A DNA stretch of 64,000 bases. Source: Kuschelorhynchus macadamiae (lineage: Eukaryota > Arthropoda > Insecta > Coleoptera > Curculionidae). The stretch is from assembly GCA_030620095.1 (NCBI GenBank), contig JAUTXW010003406.1:1-64000 (forward strand). Direction: 5' to 3'. Shown here piece by piece: positions 46,874-58,429 of this stretch. Under the pieces are notes generated by a model. It did not search any database, was not told the origin of the DNA, and saw only the letters and a program-made list of their open reading frames with translations. Numbering within the stretch: the stretch's first letter is position 1; every line of letters begins with the position of its first letter. The translations under genes and the position numbers were made by a program.

Positions 46874-48202
46874 CTAAATCGTTGTCTTCCTCTGAAAATG
46901 ATGAGGTTTCGTCGTCACTACTTGAAGATCCTGTGTGATAACTAAATCATCAATAACCGTTTCAATTTTGCCATCTACTTCCCAGTATTTATCTTCAATA
47001 GAACGAACATGTTTAACATACAATTTCCAATTTTCCGCCGATATTGAGTCAATCGCTTCTAATGTTATTTTATTTAAATCTTTAGTTGAAAGTTCATCGG
47101 TGTTGCGCTCTCGAATATATTTTTTACTGCTGCTCATGCAAGTTCAATAGGGTTGAGGTCGCACATATATGGAGGCAGCCTTAAAGGTGTATGACCGAGG
47201 TTACGTAAAAGACCGTCAATTTTATACTTTTTTCTCTAGGCTTGTTGGCTGATATTACTTCGTATAATTGATATTTTCTCCATGTTGGATCACATACAAG
47301 ATATCACGATATCATATGAGCTTTTGTAGAGTATTTAGTTGGCACTTTATCTTCTACGTGAGAATGATAAGACGCATTATCCATTACCATGATTGATTTG
47401 GGAGGAATGTTAGGTAGAAGCTTCTCGAGCAACCACTTTTCAAAATTATCTTTATTCATCTGTCCATGATAGTCTCCAGTTGTTAATCCCGAGCGAAAAA
47501 CTAAAACAGCACCTGGAACAAATCCGGCTTCTGAACCTGCCTGAACTATAATAAAGCGACTACTAGAGCGGATTCCCTGAACAACACCTGTAACACTTTC
47601 ACTTTGCCAGCATTTGTTCACTGTCATATCATTATCTACCCCGGTTTCGTCTAGATACACAATTTTGCATCCTTCTTACCTATATTGCCTTAGAGTTGAT
47701 AGATATTTCAACAGCCAGTGAAAAATATTTGGTCTCTCAATGAGCAATTTTCGTTTATTTTGGCACTTGCGCCAAACAAAACCATTTGGTCGTAAAAGCC
47801 GATTTAAGGTTTTATACCCGTATGGAAAATCTATTTTGTTTTTTACAGCACGAAGTAGGGGTTTGCAGGTCAGAACCTTCTTTAAGTTTATATAAAAATC
47901 CTCTATTGTCCGTCGAATTACTTGAAAATCACCATCGTCAATTTTATCTTTGTTGATAATCGGGGTCTTTTTTTACCAGGAGATTTTAAAAGTGAAGTAG
48001 AACATGAACGATCATTATGTTCTCCTTGAATTTTTCTTACATTGCTTTTTGAAACACCAGTGTAAAAAGCAGAGCGTTCTGTTCGATTTTGAATTGGAAT
48101 AGTCAAACTATTATTTTCAGCTTCTCTAGTACAGGCCTCTATAACGCTCGCAATAACTTTACGTGCACCGCTTCGAATTGTTTTTCCTCTTTTGCTCGCC
48201 AT
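46874..48202 (-). pseudogene. IS630/Tc1-type transposase (DDE, long N-terminal HTH)
   Basis: The start is chosen at 48202 (MASKRGKTIRSGARKV) because the upstream in-frame Met belongs to flanking sequence and the KRGK motif begins the family. HTH: IPIQNRTERSAFYTGVSKSN. Middle (47918-47660): VIRRTIEDFYINLK, NRLLRPNGFVWRKCQ. Catalytic block 47660-47304: VYLDETGVDND (first Asp), IIVQAGSEAGFVPGAVLVF, DYHGQMNKDNFEKWL, IMVMDNASYHS (second Asp). The third motif is CDLNPIELA near 47170 in another frame, followed by an acidic tail (SSSDDETSSFSEED). Several frameshifts and a stop near 47680 disable it. The 5' half is duplicated in tandem just upstream. Confidence 0.8.
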
Positions 48203-49756
48203 CGTTACTTCGAAATAATAATTCAAATTCAACGCAACGCATTTATATAGAAATGAAAACAAATACTCGAAATGTGTAGTCGCCACTGGAAATAGCTAAA
48301 ATCTTCTAGCGGCAAGTGCTTGGAGACTCTAGGCACATCCCAATTACAAGTGGACCAGTGCGAACCTTACTAAATTCTCGATTAATTTTCCGTACCGCTT
48401 AGCTGGCGCACTTTACAGGTGAAGCGGCAAACTATTACAACAAATAAAATAACATAAAATTTATTTGCGTACACAAATTTTACTTTTCCGCTTGCTTAAG
48501 ACTATGAACCTTTATTTTAAGGACCGCCCGGTCTTCTTTCGTGTCCCGCACTTTATATTGGACTGTTTCAATCAAAATAAGTGTTACTATAAATATTTGT
48601 AGACAAATCCCTAACACCCCGTATTGTCATTCATTAAATATCCCTATAAAAATTTTAATTCTAATTTGTAACACCTGTAACACTTTCACTTTGCCAGCAT
48701 TTGTTCACTGTCATATCATTATCTACCCCGGTTTCGTCTAGATACACAATTTTGCATCCTTCTTACCTATATTGCCTTAGAGTTGATAGATATTTCAACA
48801 GCCAGTGAAAAATATTTGGTCTCTCAATGAGCAATTTTCGTTTATTTTGGCACTTGCGCCAAACAAAACCATTTGGTCGTAAAAGCCGATTTAAGCTTTT
48901 ATACCCGTATGGAAAATCTATTTTGTTCTTTACAGCACGAAGTAGGGGTTTGCAGGTCAGAACCTTCTTTAAGTTTATATAAAAATCCTCTATTGTCCGT
49001 CGAATTACTTGAAAATCACCATCGTCAATTTTATCTTTGTTGATAATCGGGGTCTTTTTTTACCAGGAGATTTTAAAAGTGAAGTAGAACATGAACGATC
49101 ATTATGTTCTCCTTGAAGTTTTCTTACATTGCTTTTTGAAACACCAGTGTAAAAAGCAGAGCGTTCTGTTCGATTTTGAATTGGAATAGTCAAATTATTA
49201 TTTTTAGCTTCTCTAGTACAGGCCTCTATAACGCTAGCAATAACTTTACGTGCACCGCGTCGAATTGTTTTTCCTCTTTTGCTCGCCATCGTTACTTCGA
49301 AATAATAATTCAAATTCAACGCAACGCATTTATATAGAAATGAAAACAAATACTCGAAATGTGTAGTCGCCACTGGAAATAGCTAAAACCTTCTAGCGGC
49401 AAGTGCTTGGAGACTCTAGGCACATTCCAATTACAAGTGGACCAGTGCGAACATTTACTAAATCCTCGATTAATTTTCCGTACCGCTTAGCTGGCGCACT
49501 TTACAGGTGAAGCGGCAAACTATTACAACAAATAAAATAACATAAAATTTATTTGCGTACACAAATTTTACTTTTCCGCTTGCTTAAGACTATGAACCTT
49601 TATTTTAAGGACCGCCCGGTTTTCTTTCGTGTCCCGCGCTTTATATTAGACTGTTTCACTCAAAATGAGTCTTACTATAAATATTTGTAGATAAATCCCT
49701 AACACCCCGTATTGTCATTCATTAAATATCCCTATAAAAATTTTAATTCTAATTTG
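47583..49756. repeat. 1,087-bp direct tandem duplication
   Basis: 47583-48669 and 48670-49756 are nearly identical over their whole length, with only scattered substitutions and one or two single-base indels. Each unit starts AACACCTGTAACACTTTCAC and ends TTTTAATTCTAATTTG. It covers the transposase from about the first catalytic motif upstream through its start and 5' flank. High identity implies a recent duplication or an assembly duplication. Confidence 0.9.
48774..49289 (-). pseudogene. Duplicated N-terminal half of the IS630/Tc1-type transposase
   Basis: The second copy of the same reading frame starts MASKRGKTIRRGARKV at 49289 and keeps the HTH and linker. It ends near 48670 at the duplication joint, before the second catalytic motif. 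Differences from the first copy are a few substitutions (for example SGARK to RGARK). Confidence 0.75.
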
Positions 49757-50159
49757 CTAAGGATATATTCTGTTATCTGTACCTTCAAGCAATTAATCTA
49801 GGCACATTTCTAAAGAGACGTCATTGCGTAACAACAACCAGTAAATTGCGACACGGCCTACCGGCTAGGCACGTCTTATTTGGCGCATTTATCAAAATTA
49901 AAATAAAAAATGAAAATTCCGCGAATGTCTTAATAATTGCACGACCGCGCCCAAAAGTAAAGAGTATTTTGAATAATTGCTTTTGCAAGCGTTTAAATTA
50001 TGGGTAGAGAAAAGTTGCATGTCAGTCTAAATTAAAATTAAATAACCTACTCCTAGTATTTAGGTATAATACATATGTATAATATCACCATAAATTATCC
50101 ATCAACAAATGTTTTATTTACACGAATCAACAACATTAGCGAAAAATACAAAAAAAATT
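49757..50159. other. No gene recognised
   Basis: AT-rich sequence with a less AT-rich patch at 49845-49895 (CGACACGGCCTACCGGCTAG). It may include the outer end of the IS630-type element, but no inverted ends were found. Confidence 0.4.
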
Positions 50160-50453
50160 ATTTTGTTTTGTATTTTCGTAATTGAGGCATCAAATATTCG
50201 CCTGTATCTCACCTTTCACCGTGTTTCCTAGAAAAAACATGAACGATCGACGATAAAAATTGCTCCTACCGATTCAAAGGGCTTCGCTAGCTCAAATGAT
50301 TGGAACAACTCTGAAATGTTTACGAAATGGATACATTTCATAGAGACAGTTAGACCTTCGAAGGACATACTTCATCTTAGATAATCATGAGAGCCACATT
50401 TGTCTTCCAGTATATGACTTGGCTAAAGAACTTGGCATAGATATGGTTTCTTT

Positions 50454-53117
50454 CAGTGGCGTGCAGTCCATGGAAGCAAGGGAAGCAGTGCTTCCCCAAA
50501 AAAAGTGACAAAACATCTTCTAAAATGTAATTTTTGAAATAGGAAACCACTAATTTAGTTTATATTAAAAATGCTAAAATATTATCTTAAATATCAAGCC
50601 CATAATAAATGCGGCCTTGACTCCGACCGAGCCACAATAGAAATCGAATAGATCCTATGCGGGCCGCTAGCTTCTCTGCAGCCAAGTCCGTAATGCTCGA
50701 TTTCCTGTGAATCGAGCCAGGGGTTATTGAACTTTCCACTGGCTGTTTGCAATTTTTGCATTTCAGTCGCGTGCTTTAAGTGGGGGGCGGAAGCTATCGT
50801 TGGAGTAGGTTCTTTGTTTGAAAGGCTATCCGTGTGTTGTGTGATACGTACGTGCGTCGCGTCGTGCATGGTGCGATATGGAAGGCAATAATACGGACGT
50901 GGATATGCAAATACCGTCAACTTCGGCTGTCGGTAATAACTTTGAAAATGTTGGAGAATTTAGTAAGAAGAGTGTGTGTGAATGTGTGGTGTGTGTCTTA
51001 ATAATAAAGGGATTTTAAACATTAAACTTCGCTGATAAGCTTCAAATAATTTCCAAAGGAAGGGCAAAATCGTCTATGAAAAATTTAACCATAAAAATGA
51101 AAAACGGTATTAGACATTTTTATCCGGAAAAACAATACGAACATTTTAAATGGCTAACAGGGTGTGAAAATATAAGTAAATTATTTTGTTGACCATGTTT
51201 ACTTTTTGAAAATGAAAAAGGTCTCTGGATTAAAACTGGTTTTTTCGATTTAAACAATTTCCATAAAGCTGTACAAAGACACATTATGTCCAAAGCGCAT
51301 TTGCAAGCCGTGATAAAAGAAAGAGTCTTCGGCAAAACCAGAATTGAACACACCCTTAATAAACAGTTGGAAATTAGTCACCGCCAACACATTGAACTAG
51401 TCGATAAAAATAGGCAAATATTAAGACGACTTATCGATGTTGTTTGTTTTCTCGGACAGCACGAATTGGGATTCAGAGGTTATGACGAAACAAGGGTTTC
51501 TTCAAATAGAGGAAATTTTCAAGATTTACTTAGTTTAATGGCTAAATAAGATGATTGCTTAAAAAAATCATTTAGAGCAGTCTAGCGTTTTTCGCGGAAA
51601 GTCGAATCGAATCCAGAATGACTTAATTTCCGCTGTTGCAACCATTATTCTAAAAAGAATTAAGCAGGAGATTGGCGAGGCGCGGTTCATTGCTATTGTT
51701 CTACACCAAACAACTGATATCACTAATTTTAGCCAATTATCTATAGTAATACGCTACGTTAAAACAGACGGAAGTATTCAAGAGCGATTATATACCGTAG
51801 TTTATAACGTTACTAAAGAAATTAATGGAGAGAAAAAATTAGTTGCTCAACGCTATGACGGAGCTGCAGTGATGGCAGGACAATTAAGAGGTCTGCAAGC
51901 TAAAGTTCGAGAAACTTTCCCAAGTGCTGTGTTTGTCCATTGTTTTGGTCATAAATTAAATTTAGTTTTATCCCAGTCCATCAATCCGATTAAAGAGTGT
52001 AAAGTATTTTTCGTTACTTTAAGTGGCATAGCTGCGTTTTTTCCAAGTCAATAAAACGTACACAAGCTTTGGACTCTACTCTCCACAAACGATTGCCCAA
52101 AGTAGCTCCTACTAGGTGGAACTATAATGGAAGACTTGTGTTAACAGTATCTGAAAATCGTGAATCACCTGATTGAACTATTTGAGAATATAATAGAAAA
52201 TAACGAAACGTGGAACTCAGAAGCAATAAATAGTTCAAGGCGGTTTTTGGACTATTTGAAACGAGATTTTAATTTCAATTATTTGTTGAACATATTTTCA
52301 GAAATATTTCCTTTCTCGGACAATGTTTTTAATATATTACAAACTAAAGCAAATGATATTGCTTTTTGCCTAAAAAAAGTGGCTGATTTTAAGTCCATGT
52401 TAAGCCAAAAAAGAGATGACTTTGACCTATTTTGGGAGAAAACGATGACGTTAAATGTAGAGCCACAAGCCAAGCGTCTTCAGGCAGACAAAGTCGGGGA
52501 TGTTCAAGCATCATACAGACGCCTCTTTTATGAAATAATCGATTAAATTCAGCAAAAAATAAACTATAGATTTAACGGTTTAAATGATTTTAAATTCCTC
52601 GAGCTCTACAATTTTGATGCATTTAAAGGAAAAACTTTCTCAGAAGATGCGTTTAAATCTCTTCTTCCTCATTATGGCCAGTTCTTCGACCGAGTGTTAC
52701 TGCGATCTGAACTAAAAGTGATTTACGAAACTGATGACATTAGCGCAAAAAATAACGCTAAGGAACTAATGCAATTTTTAAAAGACAAGGAGCTGGAAGA
52801 AACATACACCGAAGTGTCGAAATTGTGTGAACTAGTATTGACAATACCTGCCACAAGTGCATCAGTACAACGCAATTTTTCAACTCTTAAACGTATAAAA
52901 CATTTCGTGAGAAATTCAACGGGGCAGGAGAGACTTGCGCATGCATCGCTGTTGTCCATTAAAAATAAACTTCTCCAAAATATGTCGGAGCATCGACGTT
53001 TTTATGATGACGTCATTGACGAATTTGCAAAAAATGATAGAAGAATCGACTTACATTACAAATAGGTAAGTTTCTAAAAATTGGTTCCCTTTCTTAAAAT
53101 TTCACCGCACGCCCCTA
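50454..53117 (+). mobile_element. hAT element 2 with 8-bp target duplication
   Basis: The ends are CAGTGGCGTGCAGT and, reversed, TAGGGGCGTGCGGTG. The exact 8-bp duplication GTTTCTTT occurs at 50446-50453 and 53118-53125. It is 2,664 bp and carries a nearly full-length ZMYM1-like transposase. It inserted into a pogo-type transposase. Confidence 0.95.
50879..53065 (+). pseudogene. ZMYM1-like hAT transposase (hAT-2)
   Basis: It starts MEGNNTDVDMQIPST. The TTF-type zinc finger region reads KNGIRHFYPEKQYEHFKWL and LFC-PCLLFENEKGLW (a TGA replaces Trp near 51190). The DUF4371 part is ELVDKNRQILRRLIDVVCFL, ELGFRGYDE and GNFQDLLSLMAK. Then come IVLHQTTDITNFSQLSI, VAQRYDGAAVMAGQLRGLQ and FVHCFGHKLNLVL (catalytic core), and the hAT C-terminal dimerisation end LTIPATSASVQRNFSTLKRI. 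Stops near 51000, 51190, 51547, 52052 and 52543 and several frameshifts inactivate it. Otherwise domain order and length are those of a complete element. Confidence 0.88.
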
Positions 53118-53422
53118 GTTTCTTTGTCCCCTGATACTTCTCAAAAACACAGCCTCTGGACAGGAGTTTTTTTTTGGGCCTTTGAAAACTGAGTTTAATA
53201 ATCAGTGTGCATACCAACGCTGGCAAAAGAATTACTGTGTATTATATGTCATAGTTATTCGGTGCAGTCTACGAAAGGGTTGCATAAAGGGGTTAATTGG
53301 TTCAAAGCAGTTGGTATTTTTCCTTACCAACCCATCGTCTGAAGAGAATTTTGTGGCAGCGGAAGCTTTTACTCAATACAACGAGGGAAGTAACAAAAGT
53401 CGTACTTGCTTTTTGAACTCAT

Positions 53423-53495
53423 AGTCTCGGTTGTTTAATGGTCCGAGCGTTCAGGTAGAAACTGAGGGGTTCGAGATTCGAATCCCAGTGAACAC
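53423..53495 (+). repeat. tRNA-like sequence, probable SINE head
   Basis: It has an A-box-like GGTTGTTTAATGGTCCGAG, an anticodon-like hairpin TTCAG/CTGAG around a 7-base loop, and a B-box-like GGTTCGAGATTC with TCGAATCCC. The acceptor ends do not pair and the T arm is too long, so it is not a working tRNA. A tRNA-derived SINE or a decayed tRNA copy is more likely. Confidence 0.4.
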
Positions 53496-53499
53496 AAGC

Positions 53500-54458
53500 A
53501 ATTTTTTCAATTTAAATAAATTTCTCTAAAATTAAATAATGTTGTTTGTAATAATAAAAATAAAGACATTCAAAAAGGAACAACGATTTGAAAACTGGCA
53601 TGATATTAATATTCAGAGATCTGCTTCAGGTTCCTGTTAAAATCGCAATATGTCGACGATACATTCGGATATTAGATACATAGACCTTAATGAGGAATAA
53701 TAATGAATGCATTCCTTTCCCCTTTAACTTTTTGAATTTTAATAAATTTATCTGAAAAGCAAATTAAATAATTTTGGGAAAATTATTAGTAATAAAGATA
53801 CAGACAATCAAAAAGCAATTACGATTGTTATATATGTTTCTAAGTATGCATAGAATGCTATATAGAAGTAGCATTACTTTGTTAAGTTACATCATTATTG
53901 ATTCATACACACAATAAAACATAAAATGATGGTTCGTTTTACGAGCACACTACCCAATTAATTCTTTACTGCACTCATTAATGCCACCTAAAACAATGCA
54001 TTTCAAGTCAATCACCACTTCGAACACATTCTCTTTCTTCTGCATCTCAGATTTGCATGCGTACGGTACCATCTAAAATATTCAAGTCATCGGTATAAAT
54101 AATATTACCTGTAATTTTTTTGACAATACTTCATTTATTCAGATGCACCCCAAGCGTTGCTATCATATTACTCAGATATATGCTGACTCACGGACGTCGT
54201 TTTTCTGCCTTTTTGTATCTAAAGTAATCGAAAACTGCCTCGGTCGTATTGATTGCTGTTGAATGCACCCGGTTTTGATTTTATGACTTTGACTACACAG
54301 AAAAAACCTAGCTGCTTCTGCGAATCTGTTGTAAAATAAATCTAAAAATAAAATTATAACCCTAACACCGCTTATAGCCGGAGAGCTTTAATAGCTCATA
54401 TTTCAATATGGTGTAGCATTAAGGGTGTACATGAGTCAGCACCTATTCGAAAGGACAC
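53500..54458. other. No gene recognised
   Basis: AT-rich left flank of hAT-3. There is no coding region, repeat end or RNA structure that I can support. Confidence 0.4.
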
Positions 54459-55583
54459 TTGGTGACCAGTGGCGGCTCTTCCATAGGGTCATTTGGTCAA
54501 TGATTCCCCAAAAATATATCAGAAAATAAGTTATTCGTTTGACCGTCCTTCCTAATAGTTGTAATAAAACGCGAACCTTGGGAAAAGTTAAATACGCTAC
54601 ACTATTAGCCGCGCGCGGCCGGCGGGCGGTTGGAATGGTCTCGTTGCATTCCTTAGACATAATAAAATACGCTATACTAAGCTTGGCTGGGCAGTTCGAA
54701 TTGCCCTTATTACCTTAATGTTTGACGAAAGTACCCGAAGATTTCCCAGCTACCCAGCGGCAGCCGAACGTGAAATGGAATATGAAATCGCGATTTGGGT
54801 CATCAGCCGGTCTCTTCTCATAATTCGATCGATCGGTCGCGGCGTCACGTCGGCATGCGGAAGTTCAATTGTTCAGAGGTCGGGCGGTCGATATTCTAAC
54901 TCGATATTGTTTCGGACGTTTTAAATCGATGAAAATTGATTTATATACTGTTTTTTGTAATATATATTTTTTATTTTTGTGATCCACGGGTGAGGTAGAA
55001 ATATACAGGAAATAAAATGTTGGTAGTGACTAGTGCAAAAAAATAAACAACTAAAAAGTGCTAAATAATGGTTATAGATCTAGAGGAATATTATTAGACT
55101 AACATAATTAAAATGAAACATACTAAATAGCTTTAAACATTGAAACATTCACAATTTTATTATCTAGACAATTATTTTTAAAAATAAAATCATACACTAA
55201 TTCCTACAATTATCAGGATATTTGCTACTTACAAACAAGACAGAACTCCATGTCAAATTAGAACATATATTTAAAACTGGAAAAACTATTAGATAAAGGA
55301 TTTTAAGAGATCGTACCATGGCTTAGCTAGTACTAAAATAAATATATTTATTTGTCTGTACCTTCGTATACCATCAGTCGATATCTCACTTCTAAAAAAA
55401 TTTGGAATTTTGATTTATTGATAGTTTAAAATTTACAGCTCGCAGATATTGTTATTTCTATAGAAGGTGTTGACAAAATTTAATTATGTTAAAGTATGAT
55501 GTACTTAAATTGTCAACGTCTTGTTTTTTGTTGACACTATTAGGGTGTTTTTTTATTTCTATCATTTCGTTCAGAATTCGTTC

Positions 55584-56860
55584 TTACAATCTGACAAAAT
55601 ATCTCTCAAAATTAATAAGTTATGCTTTTGAAAAAGATGAATATCATACAAAAAACTCTTTCGAAGTTGTGTCAGTGTTGCAAAATTTTCAAGTGCCAAA
55701 TGGCTATGTTCTGGTATCATTGGATGTAGTGTCTTTGTTTACCAATATACCAACGGACCTTACACTCGATATCTTAAGTCGAAAGTGGTCTATGATACAA
55801 GACCACAGTAATTTGTCACTTAACGAATTTATAGAGCTTTTAAAATTTACATTTGATAACAGTTATTTTGCATTCGAGAATAAATTCTATAAACAAATAT
55901 ATGGTCTTGGCATGGGCAATTCCTTATCACCAAGTTGCTCGGATGTCATCATGTCGGAACTACAAAAAACTTGTATCAAAAAATTACCTTTTAACTTGCC
56001 GTTTTTTAAACGATACGTTGATGACATAATAACCTGCGTTCCGTTAGGCCAAATAGATACGTTGGTTACTATATTTAATAACTTTCATCCACGACAATAG
56101 GTCAATACCCCTCCTGGATTTAATGCTAATAAGAACGGATGATAATATAATCAAGACTGACTGGTTTCACAAACCAACCTTCTCGGAAAGATTTCTCAGC
56201 TTCAACTCACAACATGCTAAACAAAAAACTTACATAATACATACTTTGAAGGACAGAGCACTAAAATTATCACATCCAGATTTCCACAACAAAAACCTCC
56301 TTAATATTAAAACATATCTACAAAAAAATGACTATCCAAATAAATTGATAACTAAAGTTCTAAACAAATCTCCGCAAACAAATAACCAAACTCAAAACAA
56401 AAAAGAAACAACCTCTCTAAAAATCCCCTATATCAACGACCTATCTGAAAAACTATCTAGAGAACTAAATAACGATTCCCTTAACGTAGCCTTTAAAAAC
56501 GAAAATACAGTAAAGAAATTCTACTCAAAATTAAAAACGACAACACCGCTTGATTATGCTATTTATCGAATTCCATGTTCTGAATGTGATAAAGTTTATG
56601 TAGGACAGACAGGGAGATACCTCAAAACAAGAATATCCGAACATAAAAGAAGTGTAAAACCAGTGAGCTTAATAAATACAAACAACAAGACTGCCCTAGC
56701 AGAACATTTCGAAAATTTAGGACACCTCTTTAACTTTCATGAAACAAAAATTATTGGAAAATAAACTAATTATAAAAAACGAATTCTGAACGAAATGATA
56801 GAAATAAAAAAAACACCCTAATAGTGTCAACAAAAAACAAGACGTTGACAATTTACAATA
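55584..56860 (+). pseudogene. PLE-4 reverse transcriptase and GIY-YIG endonuclease
   Basis: RT motif A: LVSLDVVSLFTNIPTDLTL. Then YKQIYGLGMGNSLSPSCSD and RYVDDIITCVP (motif C). After a frameshift near 56100 comes the open block 56123-56764 with KPTFSERFLSFNSQHAKQK, the linker and a GIY-YIG domain reading YAIYRIPCSECDKVYVGQTG and RISEHKRSV (AIY in place of GIY). A TAA at 56762-56764 ends this block, and the expected C-terminal end is readable in another frame to about 56860 (RILNEMIEIKKTPNSVN). It is 5'-truncated inside the RT. Confidence 0.88.
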
Positions 56861-57324
56861 TCTGTGAGCTGTAAATTTTAAAAAACTATAAATAAATCAA
56901 AATTCCAAATTTTTTTAAAAGTGAGATATCGACTGATGGTATGCGAAGGTACAGACAAATAAATATATTTATTTTAGTACTAGCTAGACCATGGTACGAT
57001 CTCTTATGTTCTAATCTGACATGGAGTTCTGCCTTGTTTGTAAGTAGCAAATATCCTGATAATTGTAGGAGTTAGTGTATGATTGATTTTTAAAAATAAG
57101 TGTCTTTATGTATATGTATGAACTATTGCACCTCTTATAATAATAATTTTTAATTTAAATCTTTGTAAATTGTCTCGTAAAAGAATTGTGAATGATTCAA
57201 TGTTTAAAGCTATTTAGTATGTTTCATTTTAATTATGTTAGTGTAATAACTTTCCTCTAGATCTATAACCATTATGTAACTATTGTTAAATATGTAACGC
57301 ATGATGTAAACCATGTAAAATATT

Positions 57325-57375
57325 TTTAGAGTCCTGAGGATGACCTTATATAGGTCGAAACGTAGACTAGAATAT
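57325..57375 (+). ncRNA. Hammerhead-like core of PLE-4
   Basis: CTGAGGA at 57334, stem II GACC...GGTC with loop TTATATA, then GAAAC and GTA. CUGANGA and GAAA are intact, and GUA could serve as the cleavage triplet, but stem III is almost absent. It lies in the 3' terminal repeat of PLE-4, downstream of the part that is inverted at the left end. Confidence 0.6.
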
Positions 57376-57632
57376 AATTCTGAGCTTCTAGAGACTTATT
57401 AATGACCAATTCCAACCAACTCTCCTGTACAAAATATCAATCTGAGGTCACGAATCAGGTAGAAAACTAAAAAGTGCTGACGAACTTAATTTTGGAAAAA
57501 ATAACCAATTTCAAGGTGGTCTATGTTTGAGTTGTGAATGTAGATGAAATAAAATGTTCGTAGCGCAAAAAATTAAGCAACTAAAGAGTGCTAACGAACT
57601 TAATTTTAAGAAAATAACCAAATTCAAGGTAA

Positions 57633-58190
57633 GTGGTCGCAATTTGCCAGAACTATAAAGAGGTTCACCGAAACTTTCGCAAAAGTATGTACGATTTAGC
57701 TAACTGGATATGTGGTTGTGAAGTATCTAACTCATTTTGCTGTTATGTTAGTTTGTTGTTTTCTAAGGACTCGTCGGACTCATTATGGTGCAAAACCGGT
57801 GTTAAAGACTTAAAACACTTGAAAGAAAAAATAAAAAAAAAATGCGTTTTCTGCAGTTCACATGAAATGTTCGGTGAACTATGCTACGGTCGGAAGTGTT
57901 GATATTCGCACTCAGCTAGACACAGCTTATAGAAAATCCCTTAGAGATTTTTAATGAAAATGTATCCAAAAATCGTCATATTTTTAACAATATTATAGAT
58001 TGTGTAAAATGTTGTGGGGCATTCGAGCTGGCACTACGTGGCCATGATGAAACGGCTTTGTCTGAAAATCCAGGGGTTTTTCGAGGGCTTATACATTTTG
58101 TTGAGGAGTTGGGCCAAAATAGACTATCCGCTTTAGCAATGTTAAGTATCGAGAAATCGTTTATAAAAGGAATGTGCGTGCAATTTTAAC
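57633..58190 (+). pseudogene. ZMYM1-like hAT transposase (hAT-3), internally deleted
   Basis: Plus strand: NFRKSMYDLANWICGCEVSN, CYVSLLFSKD, TGVKDLKHLKEKIKK (TTF-type finger region). A frameshift near 57850 follows, then NVSKNRHIFNNIIDCVKCCG, FELALRGHDETALSENPGVF and RGLIHFVEELG (DUF4371). The frame then jumps straight to RLSALAMLSIEKSFIKGM, the C-terminal end of the family, so the catalytic core is deleted. This is a deletion derivative unable to transpose on its own. Confidence 0.85.
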
Positions 58191-58429
58191 GAACATGTCA
58201 TTCAGCATTTTTCCAGTTCTAAAGAACGAAGAGTAGACATGAACTTTAAGAGAATTTAAAGATAAGATATATATTTTTATTTAAAGTATGTTTATTTTTA
58301 AATTTGTTATTGACCTCTCAATATAATTCACCACGAGCCGCCACTGTTCGCGACGACGCTACGTCTAATGGCTAAAAACTGTTAGGTTTGTTTTCTAATC
58401 GAGCATTGATTTCTCCGAATTTTGATTTT

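Larger units (their letters stand above)
50160..53400 (+). pseudogene. Pogo-type DDE_1 transposase, interrupted by hAT-2
   Basis: Left part 50160-50445 (plus): FPRKNMNDR, GFASSNDWNNSEMFTKWIHF, VRPSKD, then LILDNHESH (across a one-base shift) and VYDLAKELGIDMVS. Right part 53126-53400 resumes at LSPDTSQKHSLWTGVFF, EFNNQCAYQRWQKNY and EENFVAAEAFTQYNEG. Removing the hAT and one copy of GTTTCTTT joins the frame exactly at DMVSLSPDTS. The LxLDNHxSH and PPHTSH-like motifs identify the pogo/jerky group, common in insects. Other stops and shifts (for example near 53185) also disable it. Confidence 0.8.
55050..57480 (+). mobile_element. Penelope-like element PLE-4 with inverted 5' copy of its 3' end
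   Basis: Bounded by ACTAAAAAGTGCTAA (55050-55064) and ACTAAAAAGTGCTGA (57466-57480), a 15-bp target duplication. 55071-55583 is the inverted complement of 56778-57270, which includes the last codons of the endonuclease and the terminal repeat. The RT frame starts directly at the inner edge. An inverted left terminal repeat is a known Penelope structure and here also resembles twin priming. Confidence 0.85.
54467..58346 (+). mobile_element. hAT element 3, interrupted by PLE-4
   Basis: It starts CAGTGGCGGCTC and ends GAGCCGCCACTG. Flanking TTGGTGAC (54459-54466) and TTCGCGAC (58347-58354) agree at six of eight positions, a decayed 8-bp duplication. A GC-rich patch (CCGCGCGCGGCCGGCGGGCGG) near 54610 lies in its 5' region. 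Two 110-bp tandem units (57470 and 57580) flank the coding part. Confidence 0.8.

Noticed and set aside
53423..53495. Functional tRNA gene
   Set aside because: The acceptor stem does not pair and the T arm is too long. It is better explained as a SINE or decayed tRNA.
54600..54640. CpG-island-type promoter of a host gene
   Set aside because: The GC-rich patch lies within the 5' part of hAT-3, between its left end and the PLE. No downstream host gene is present.
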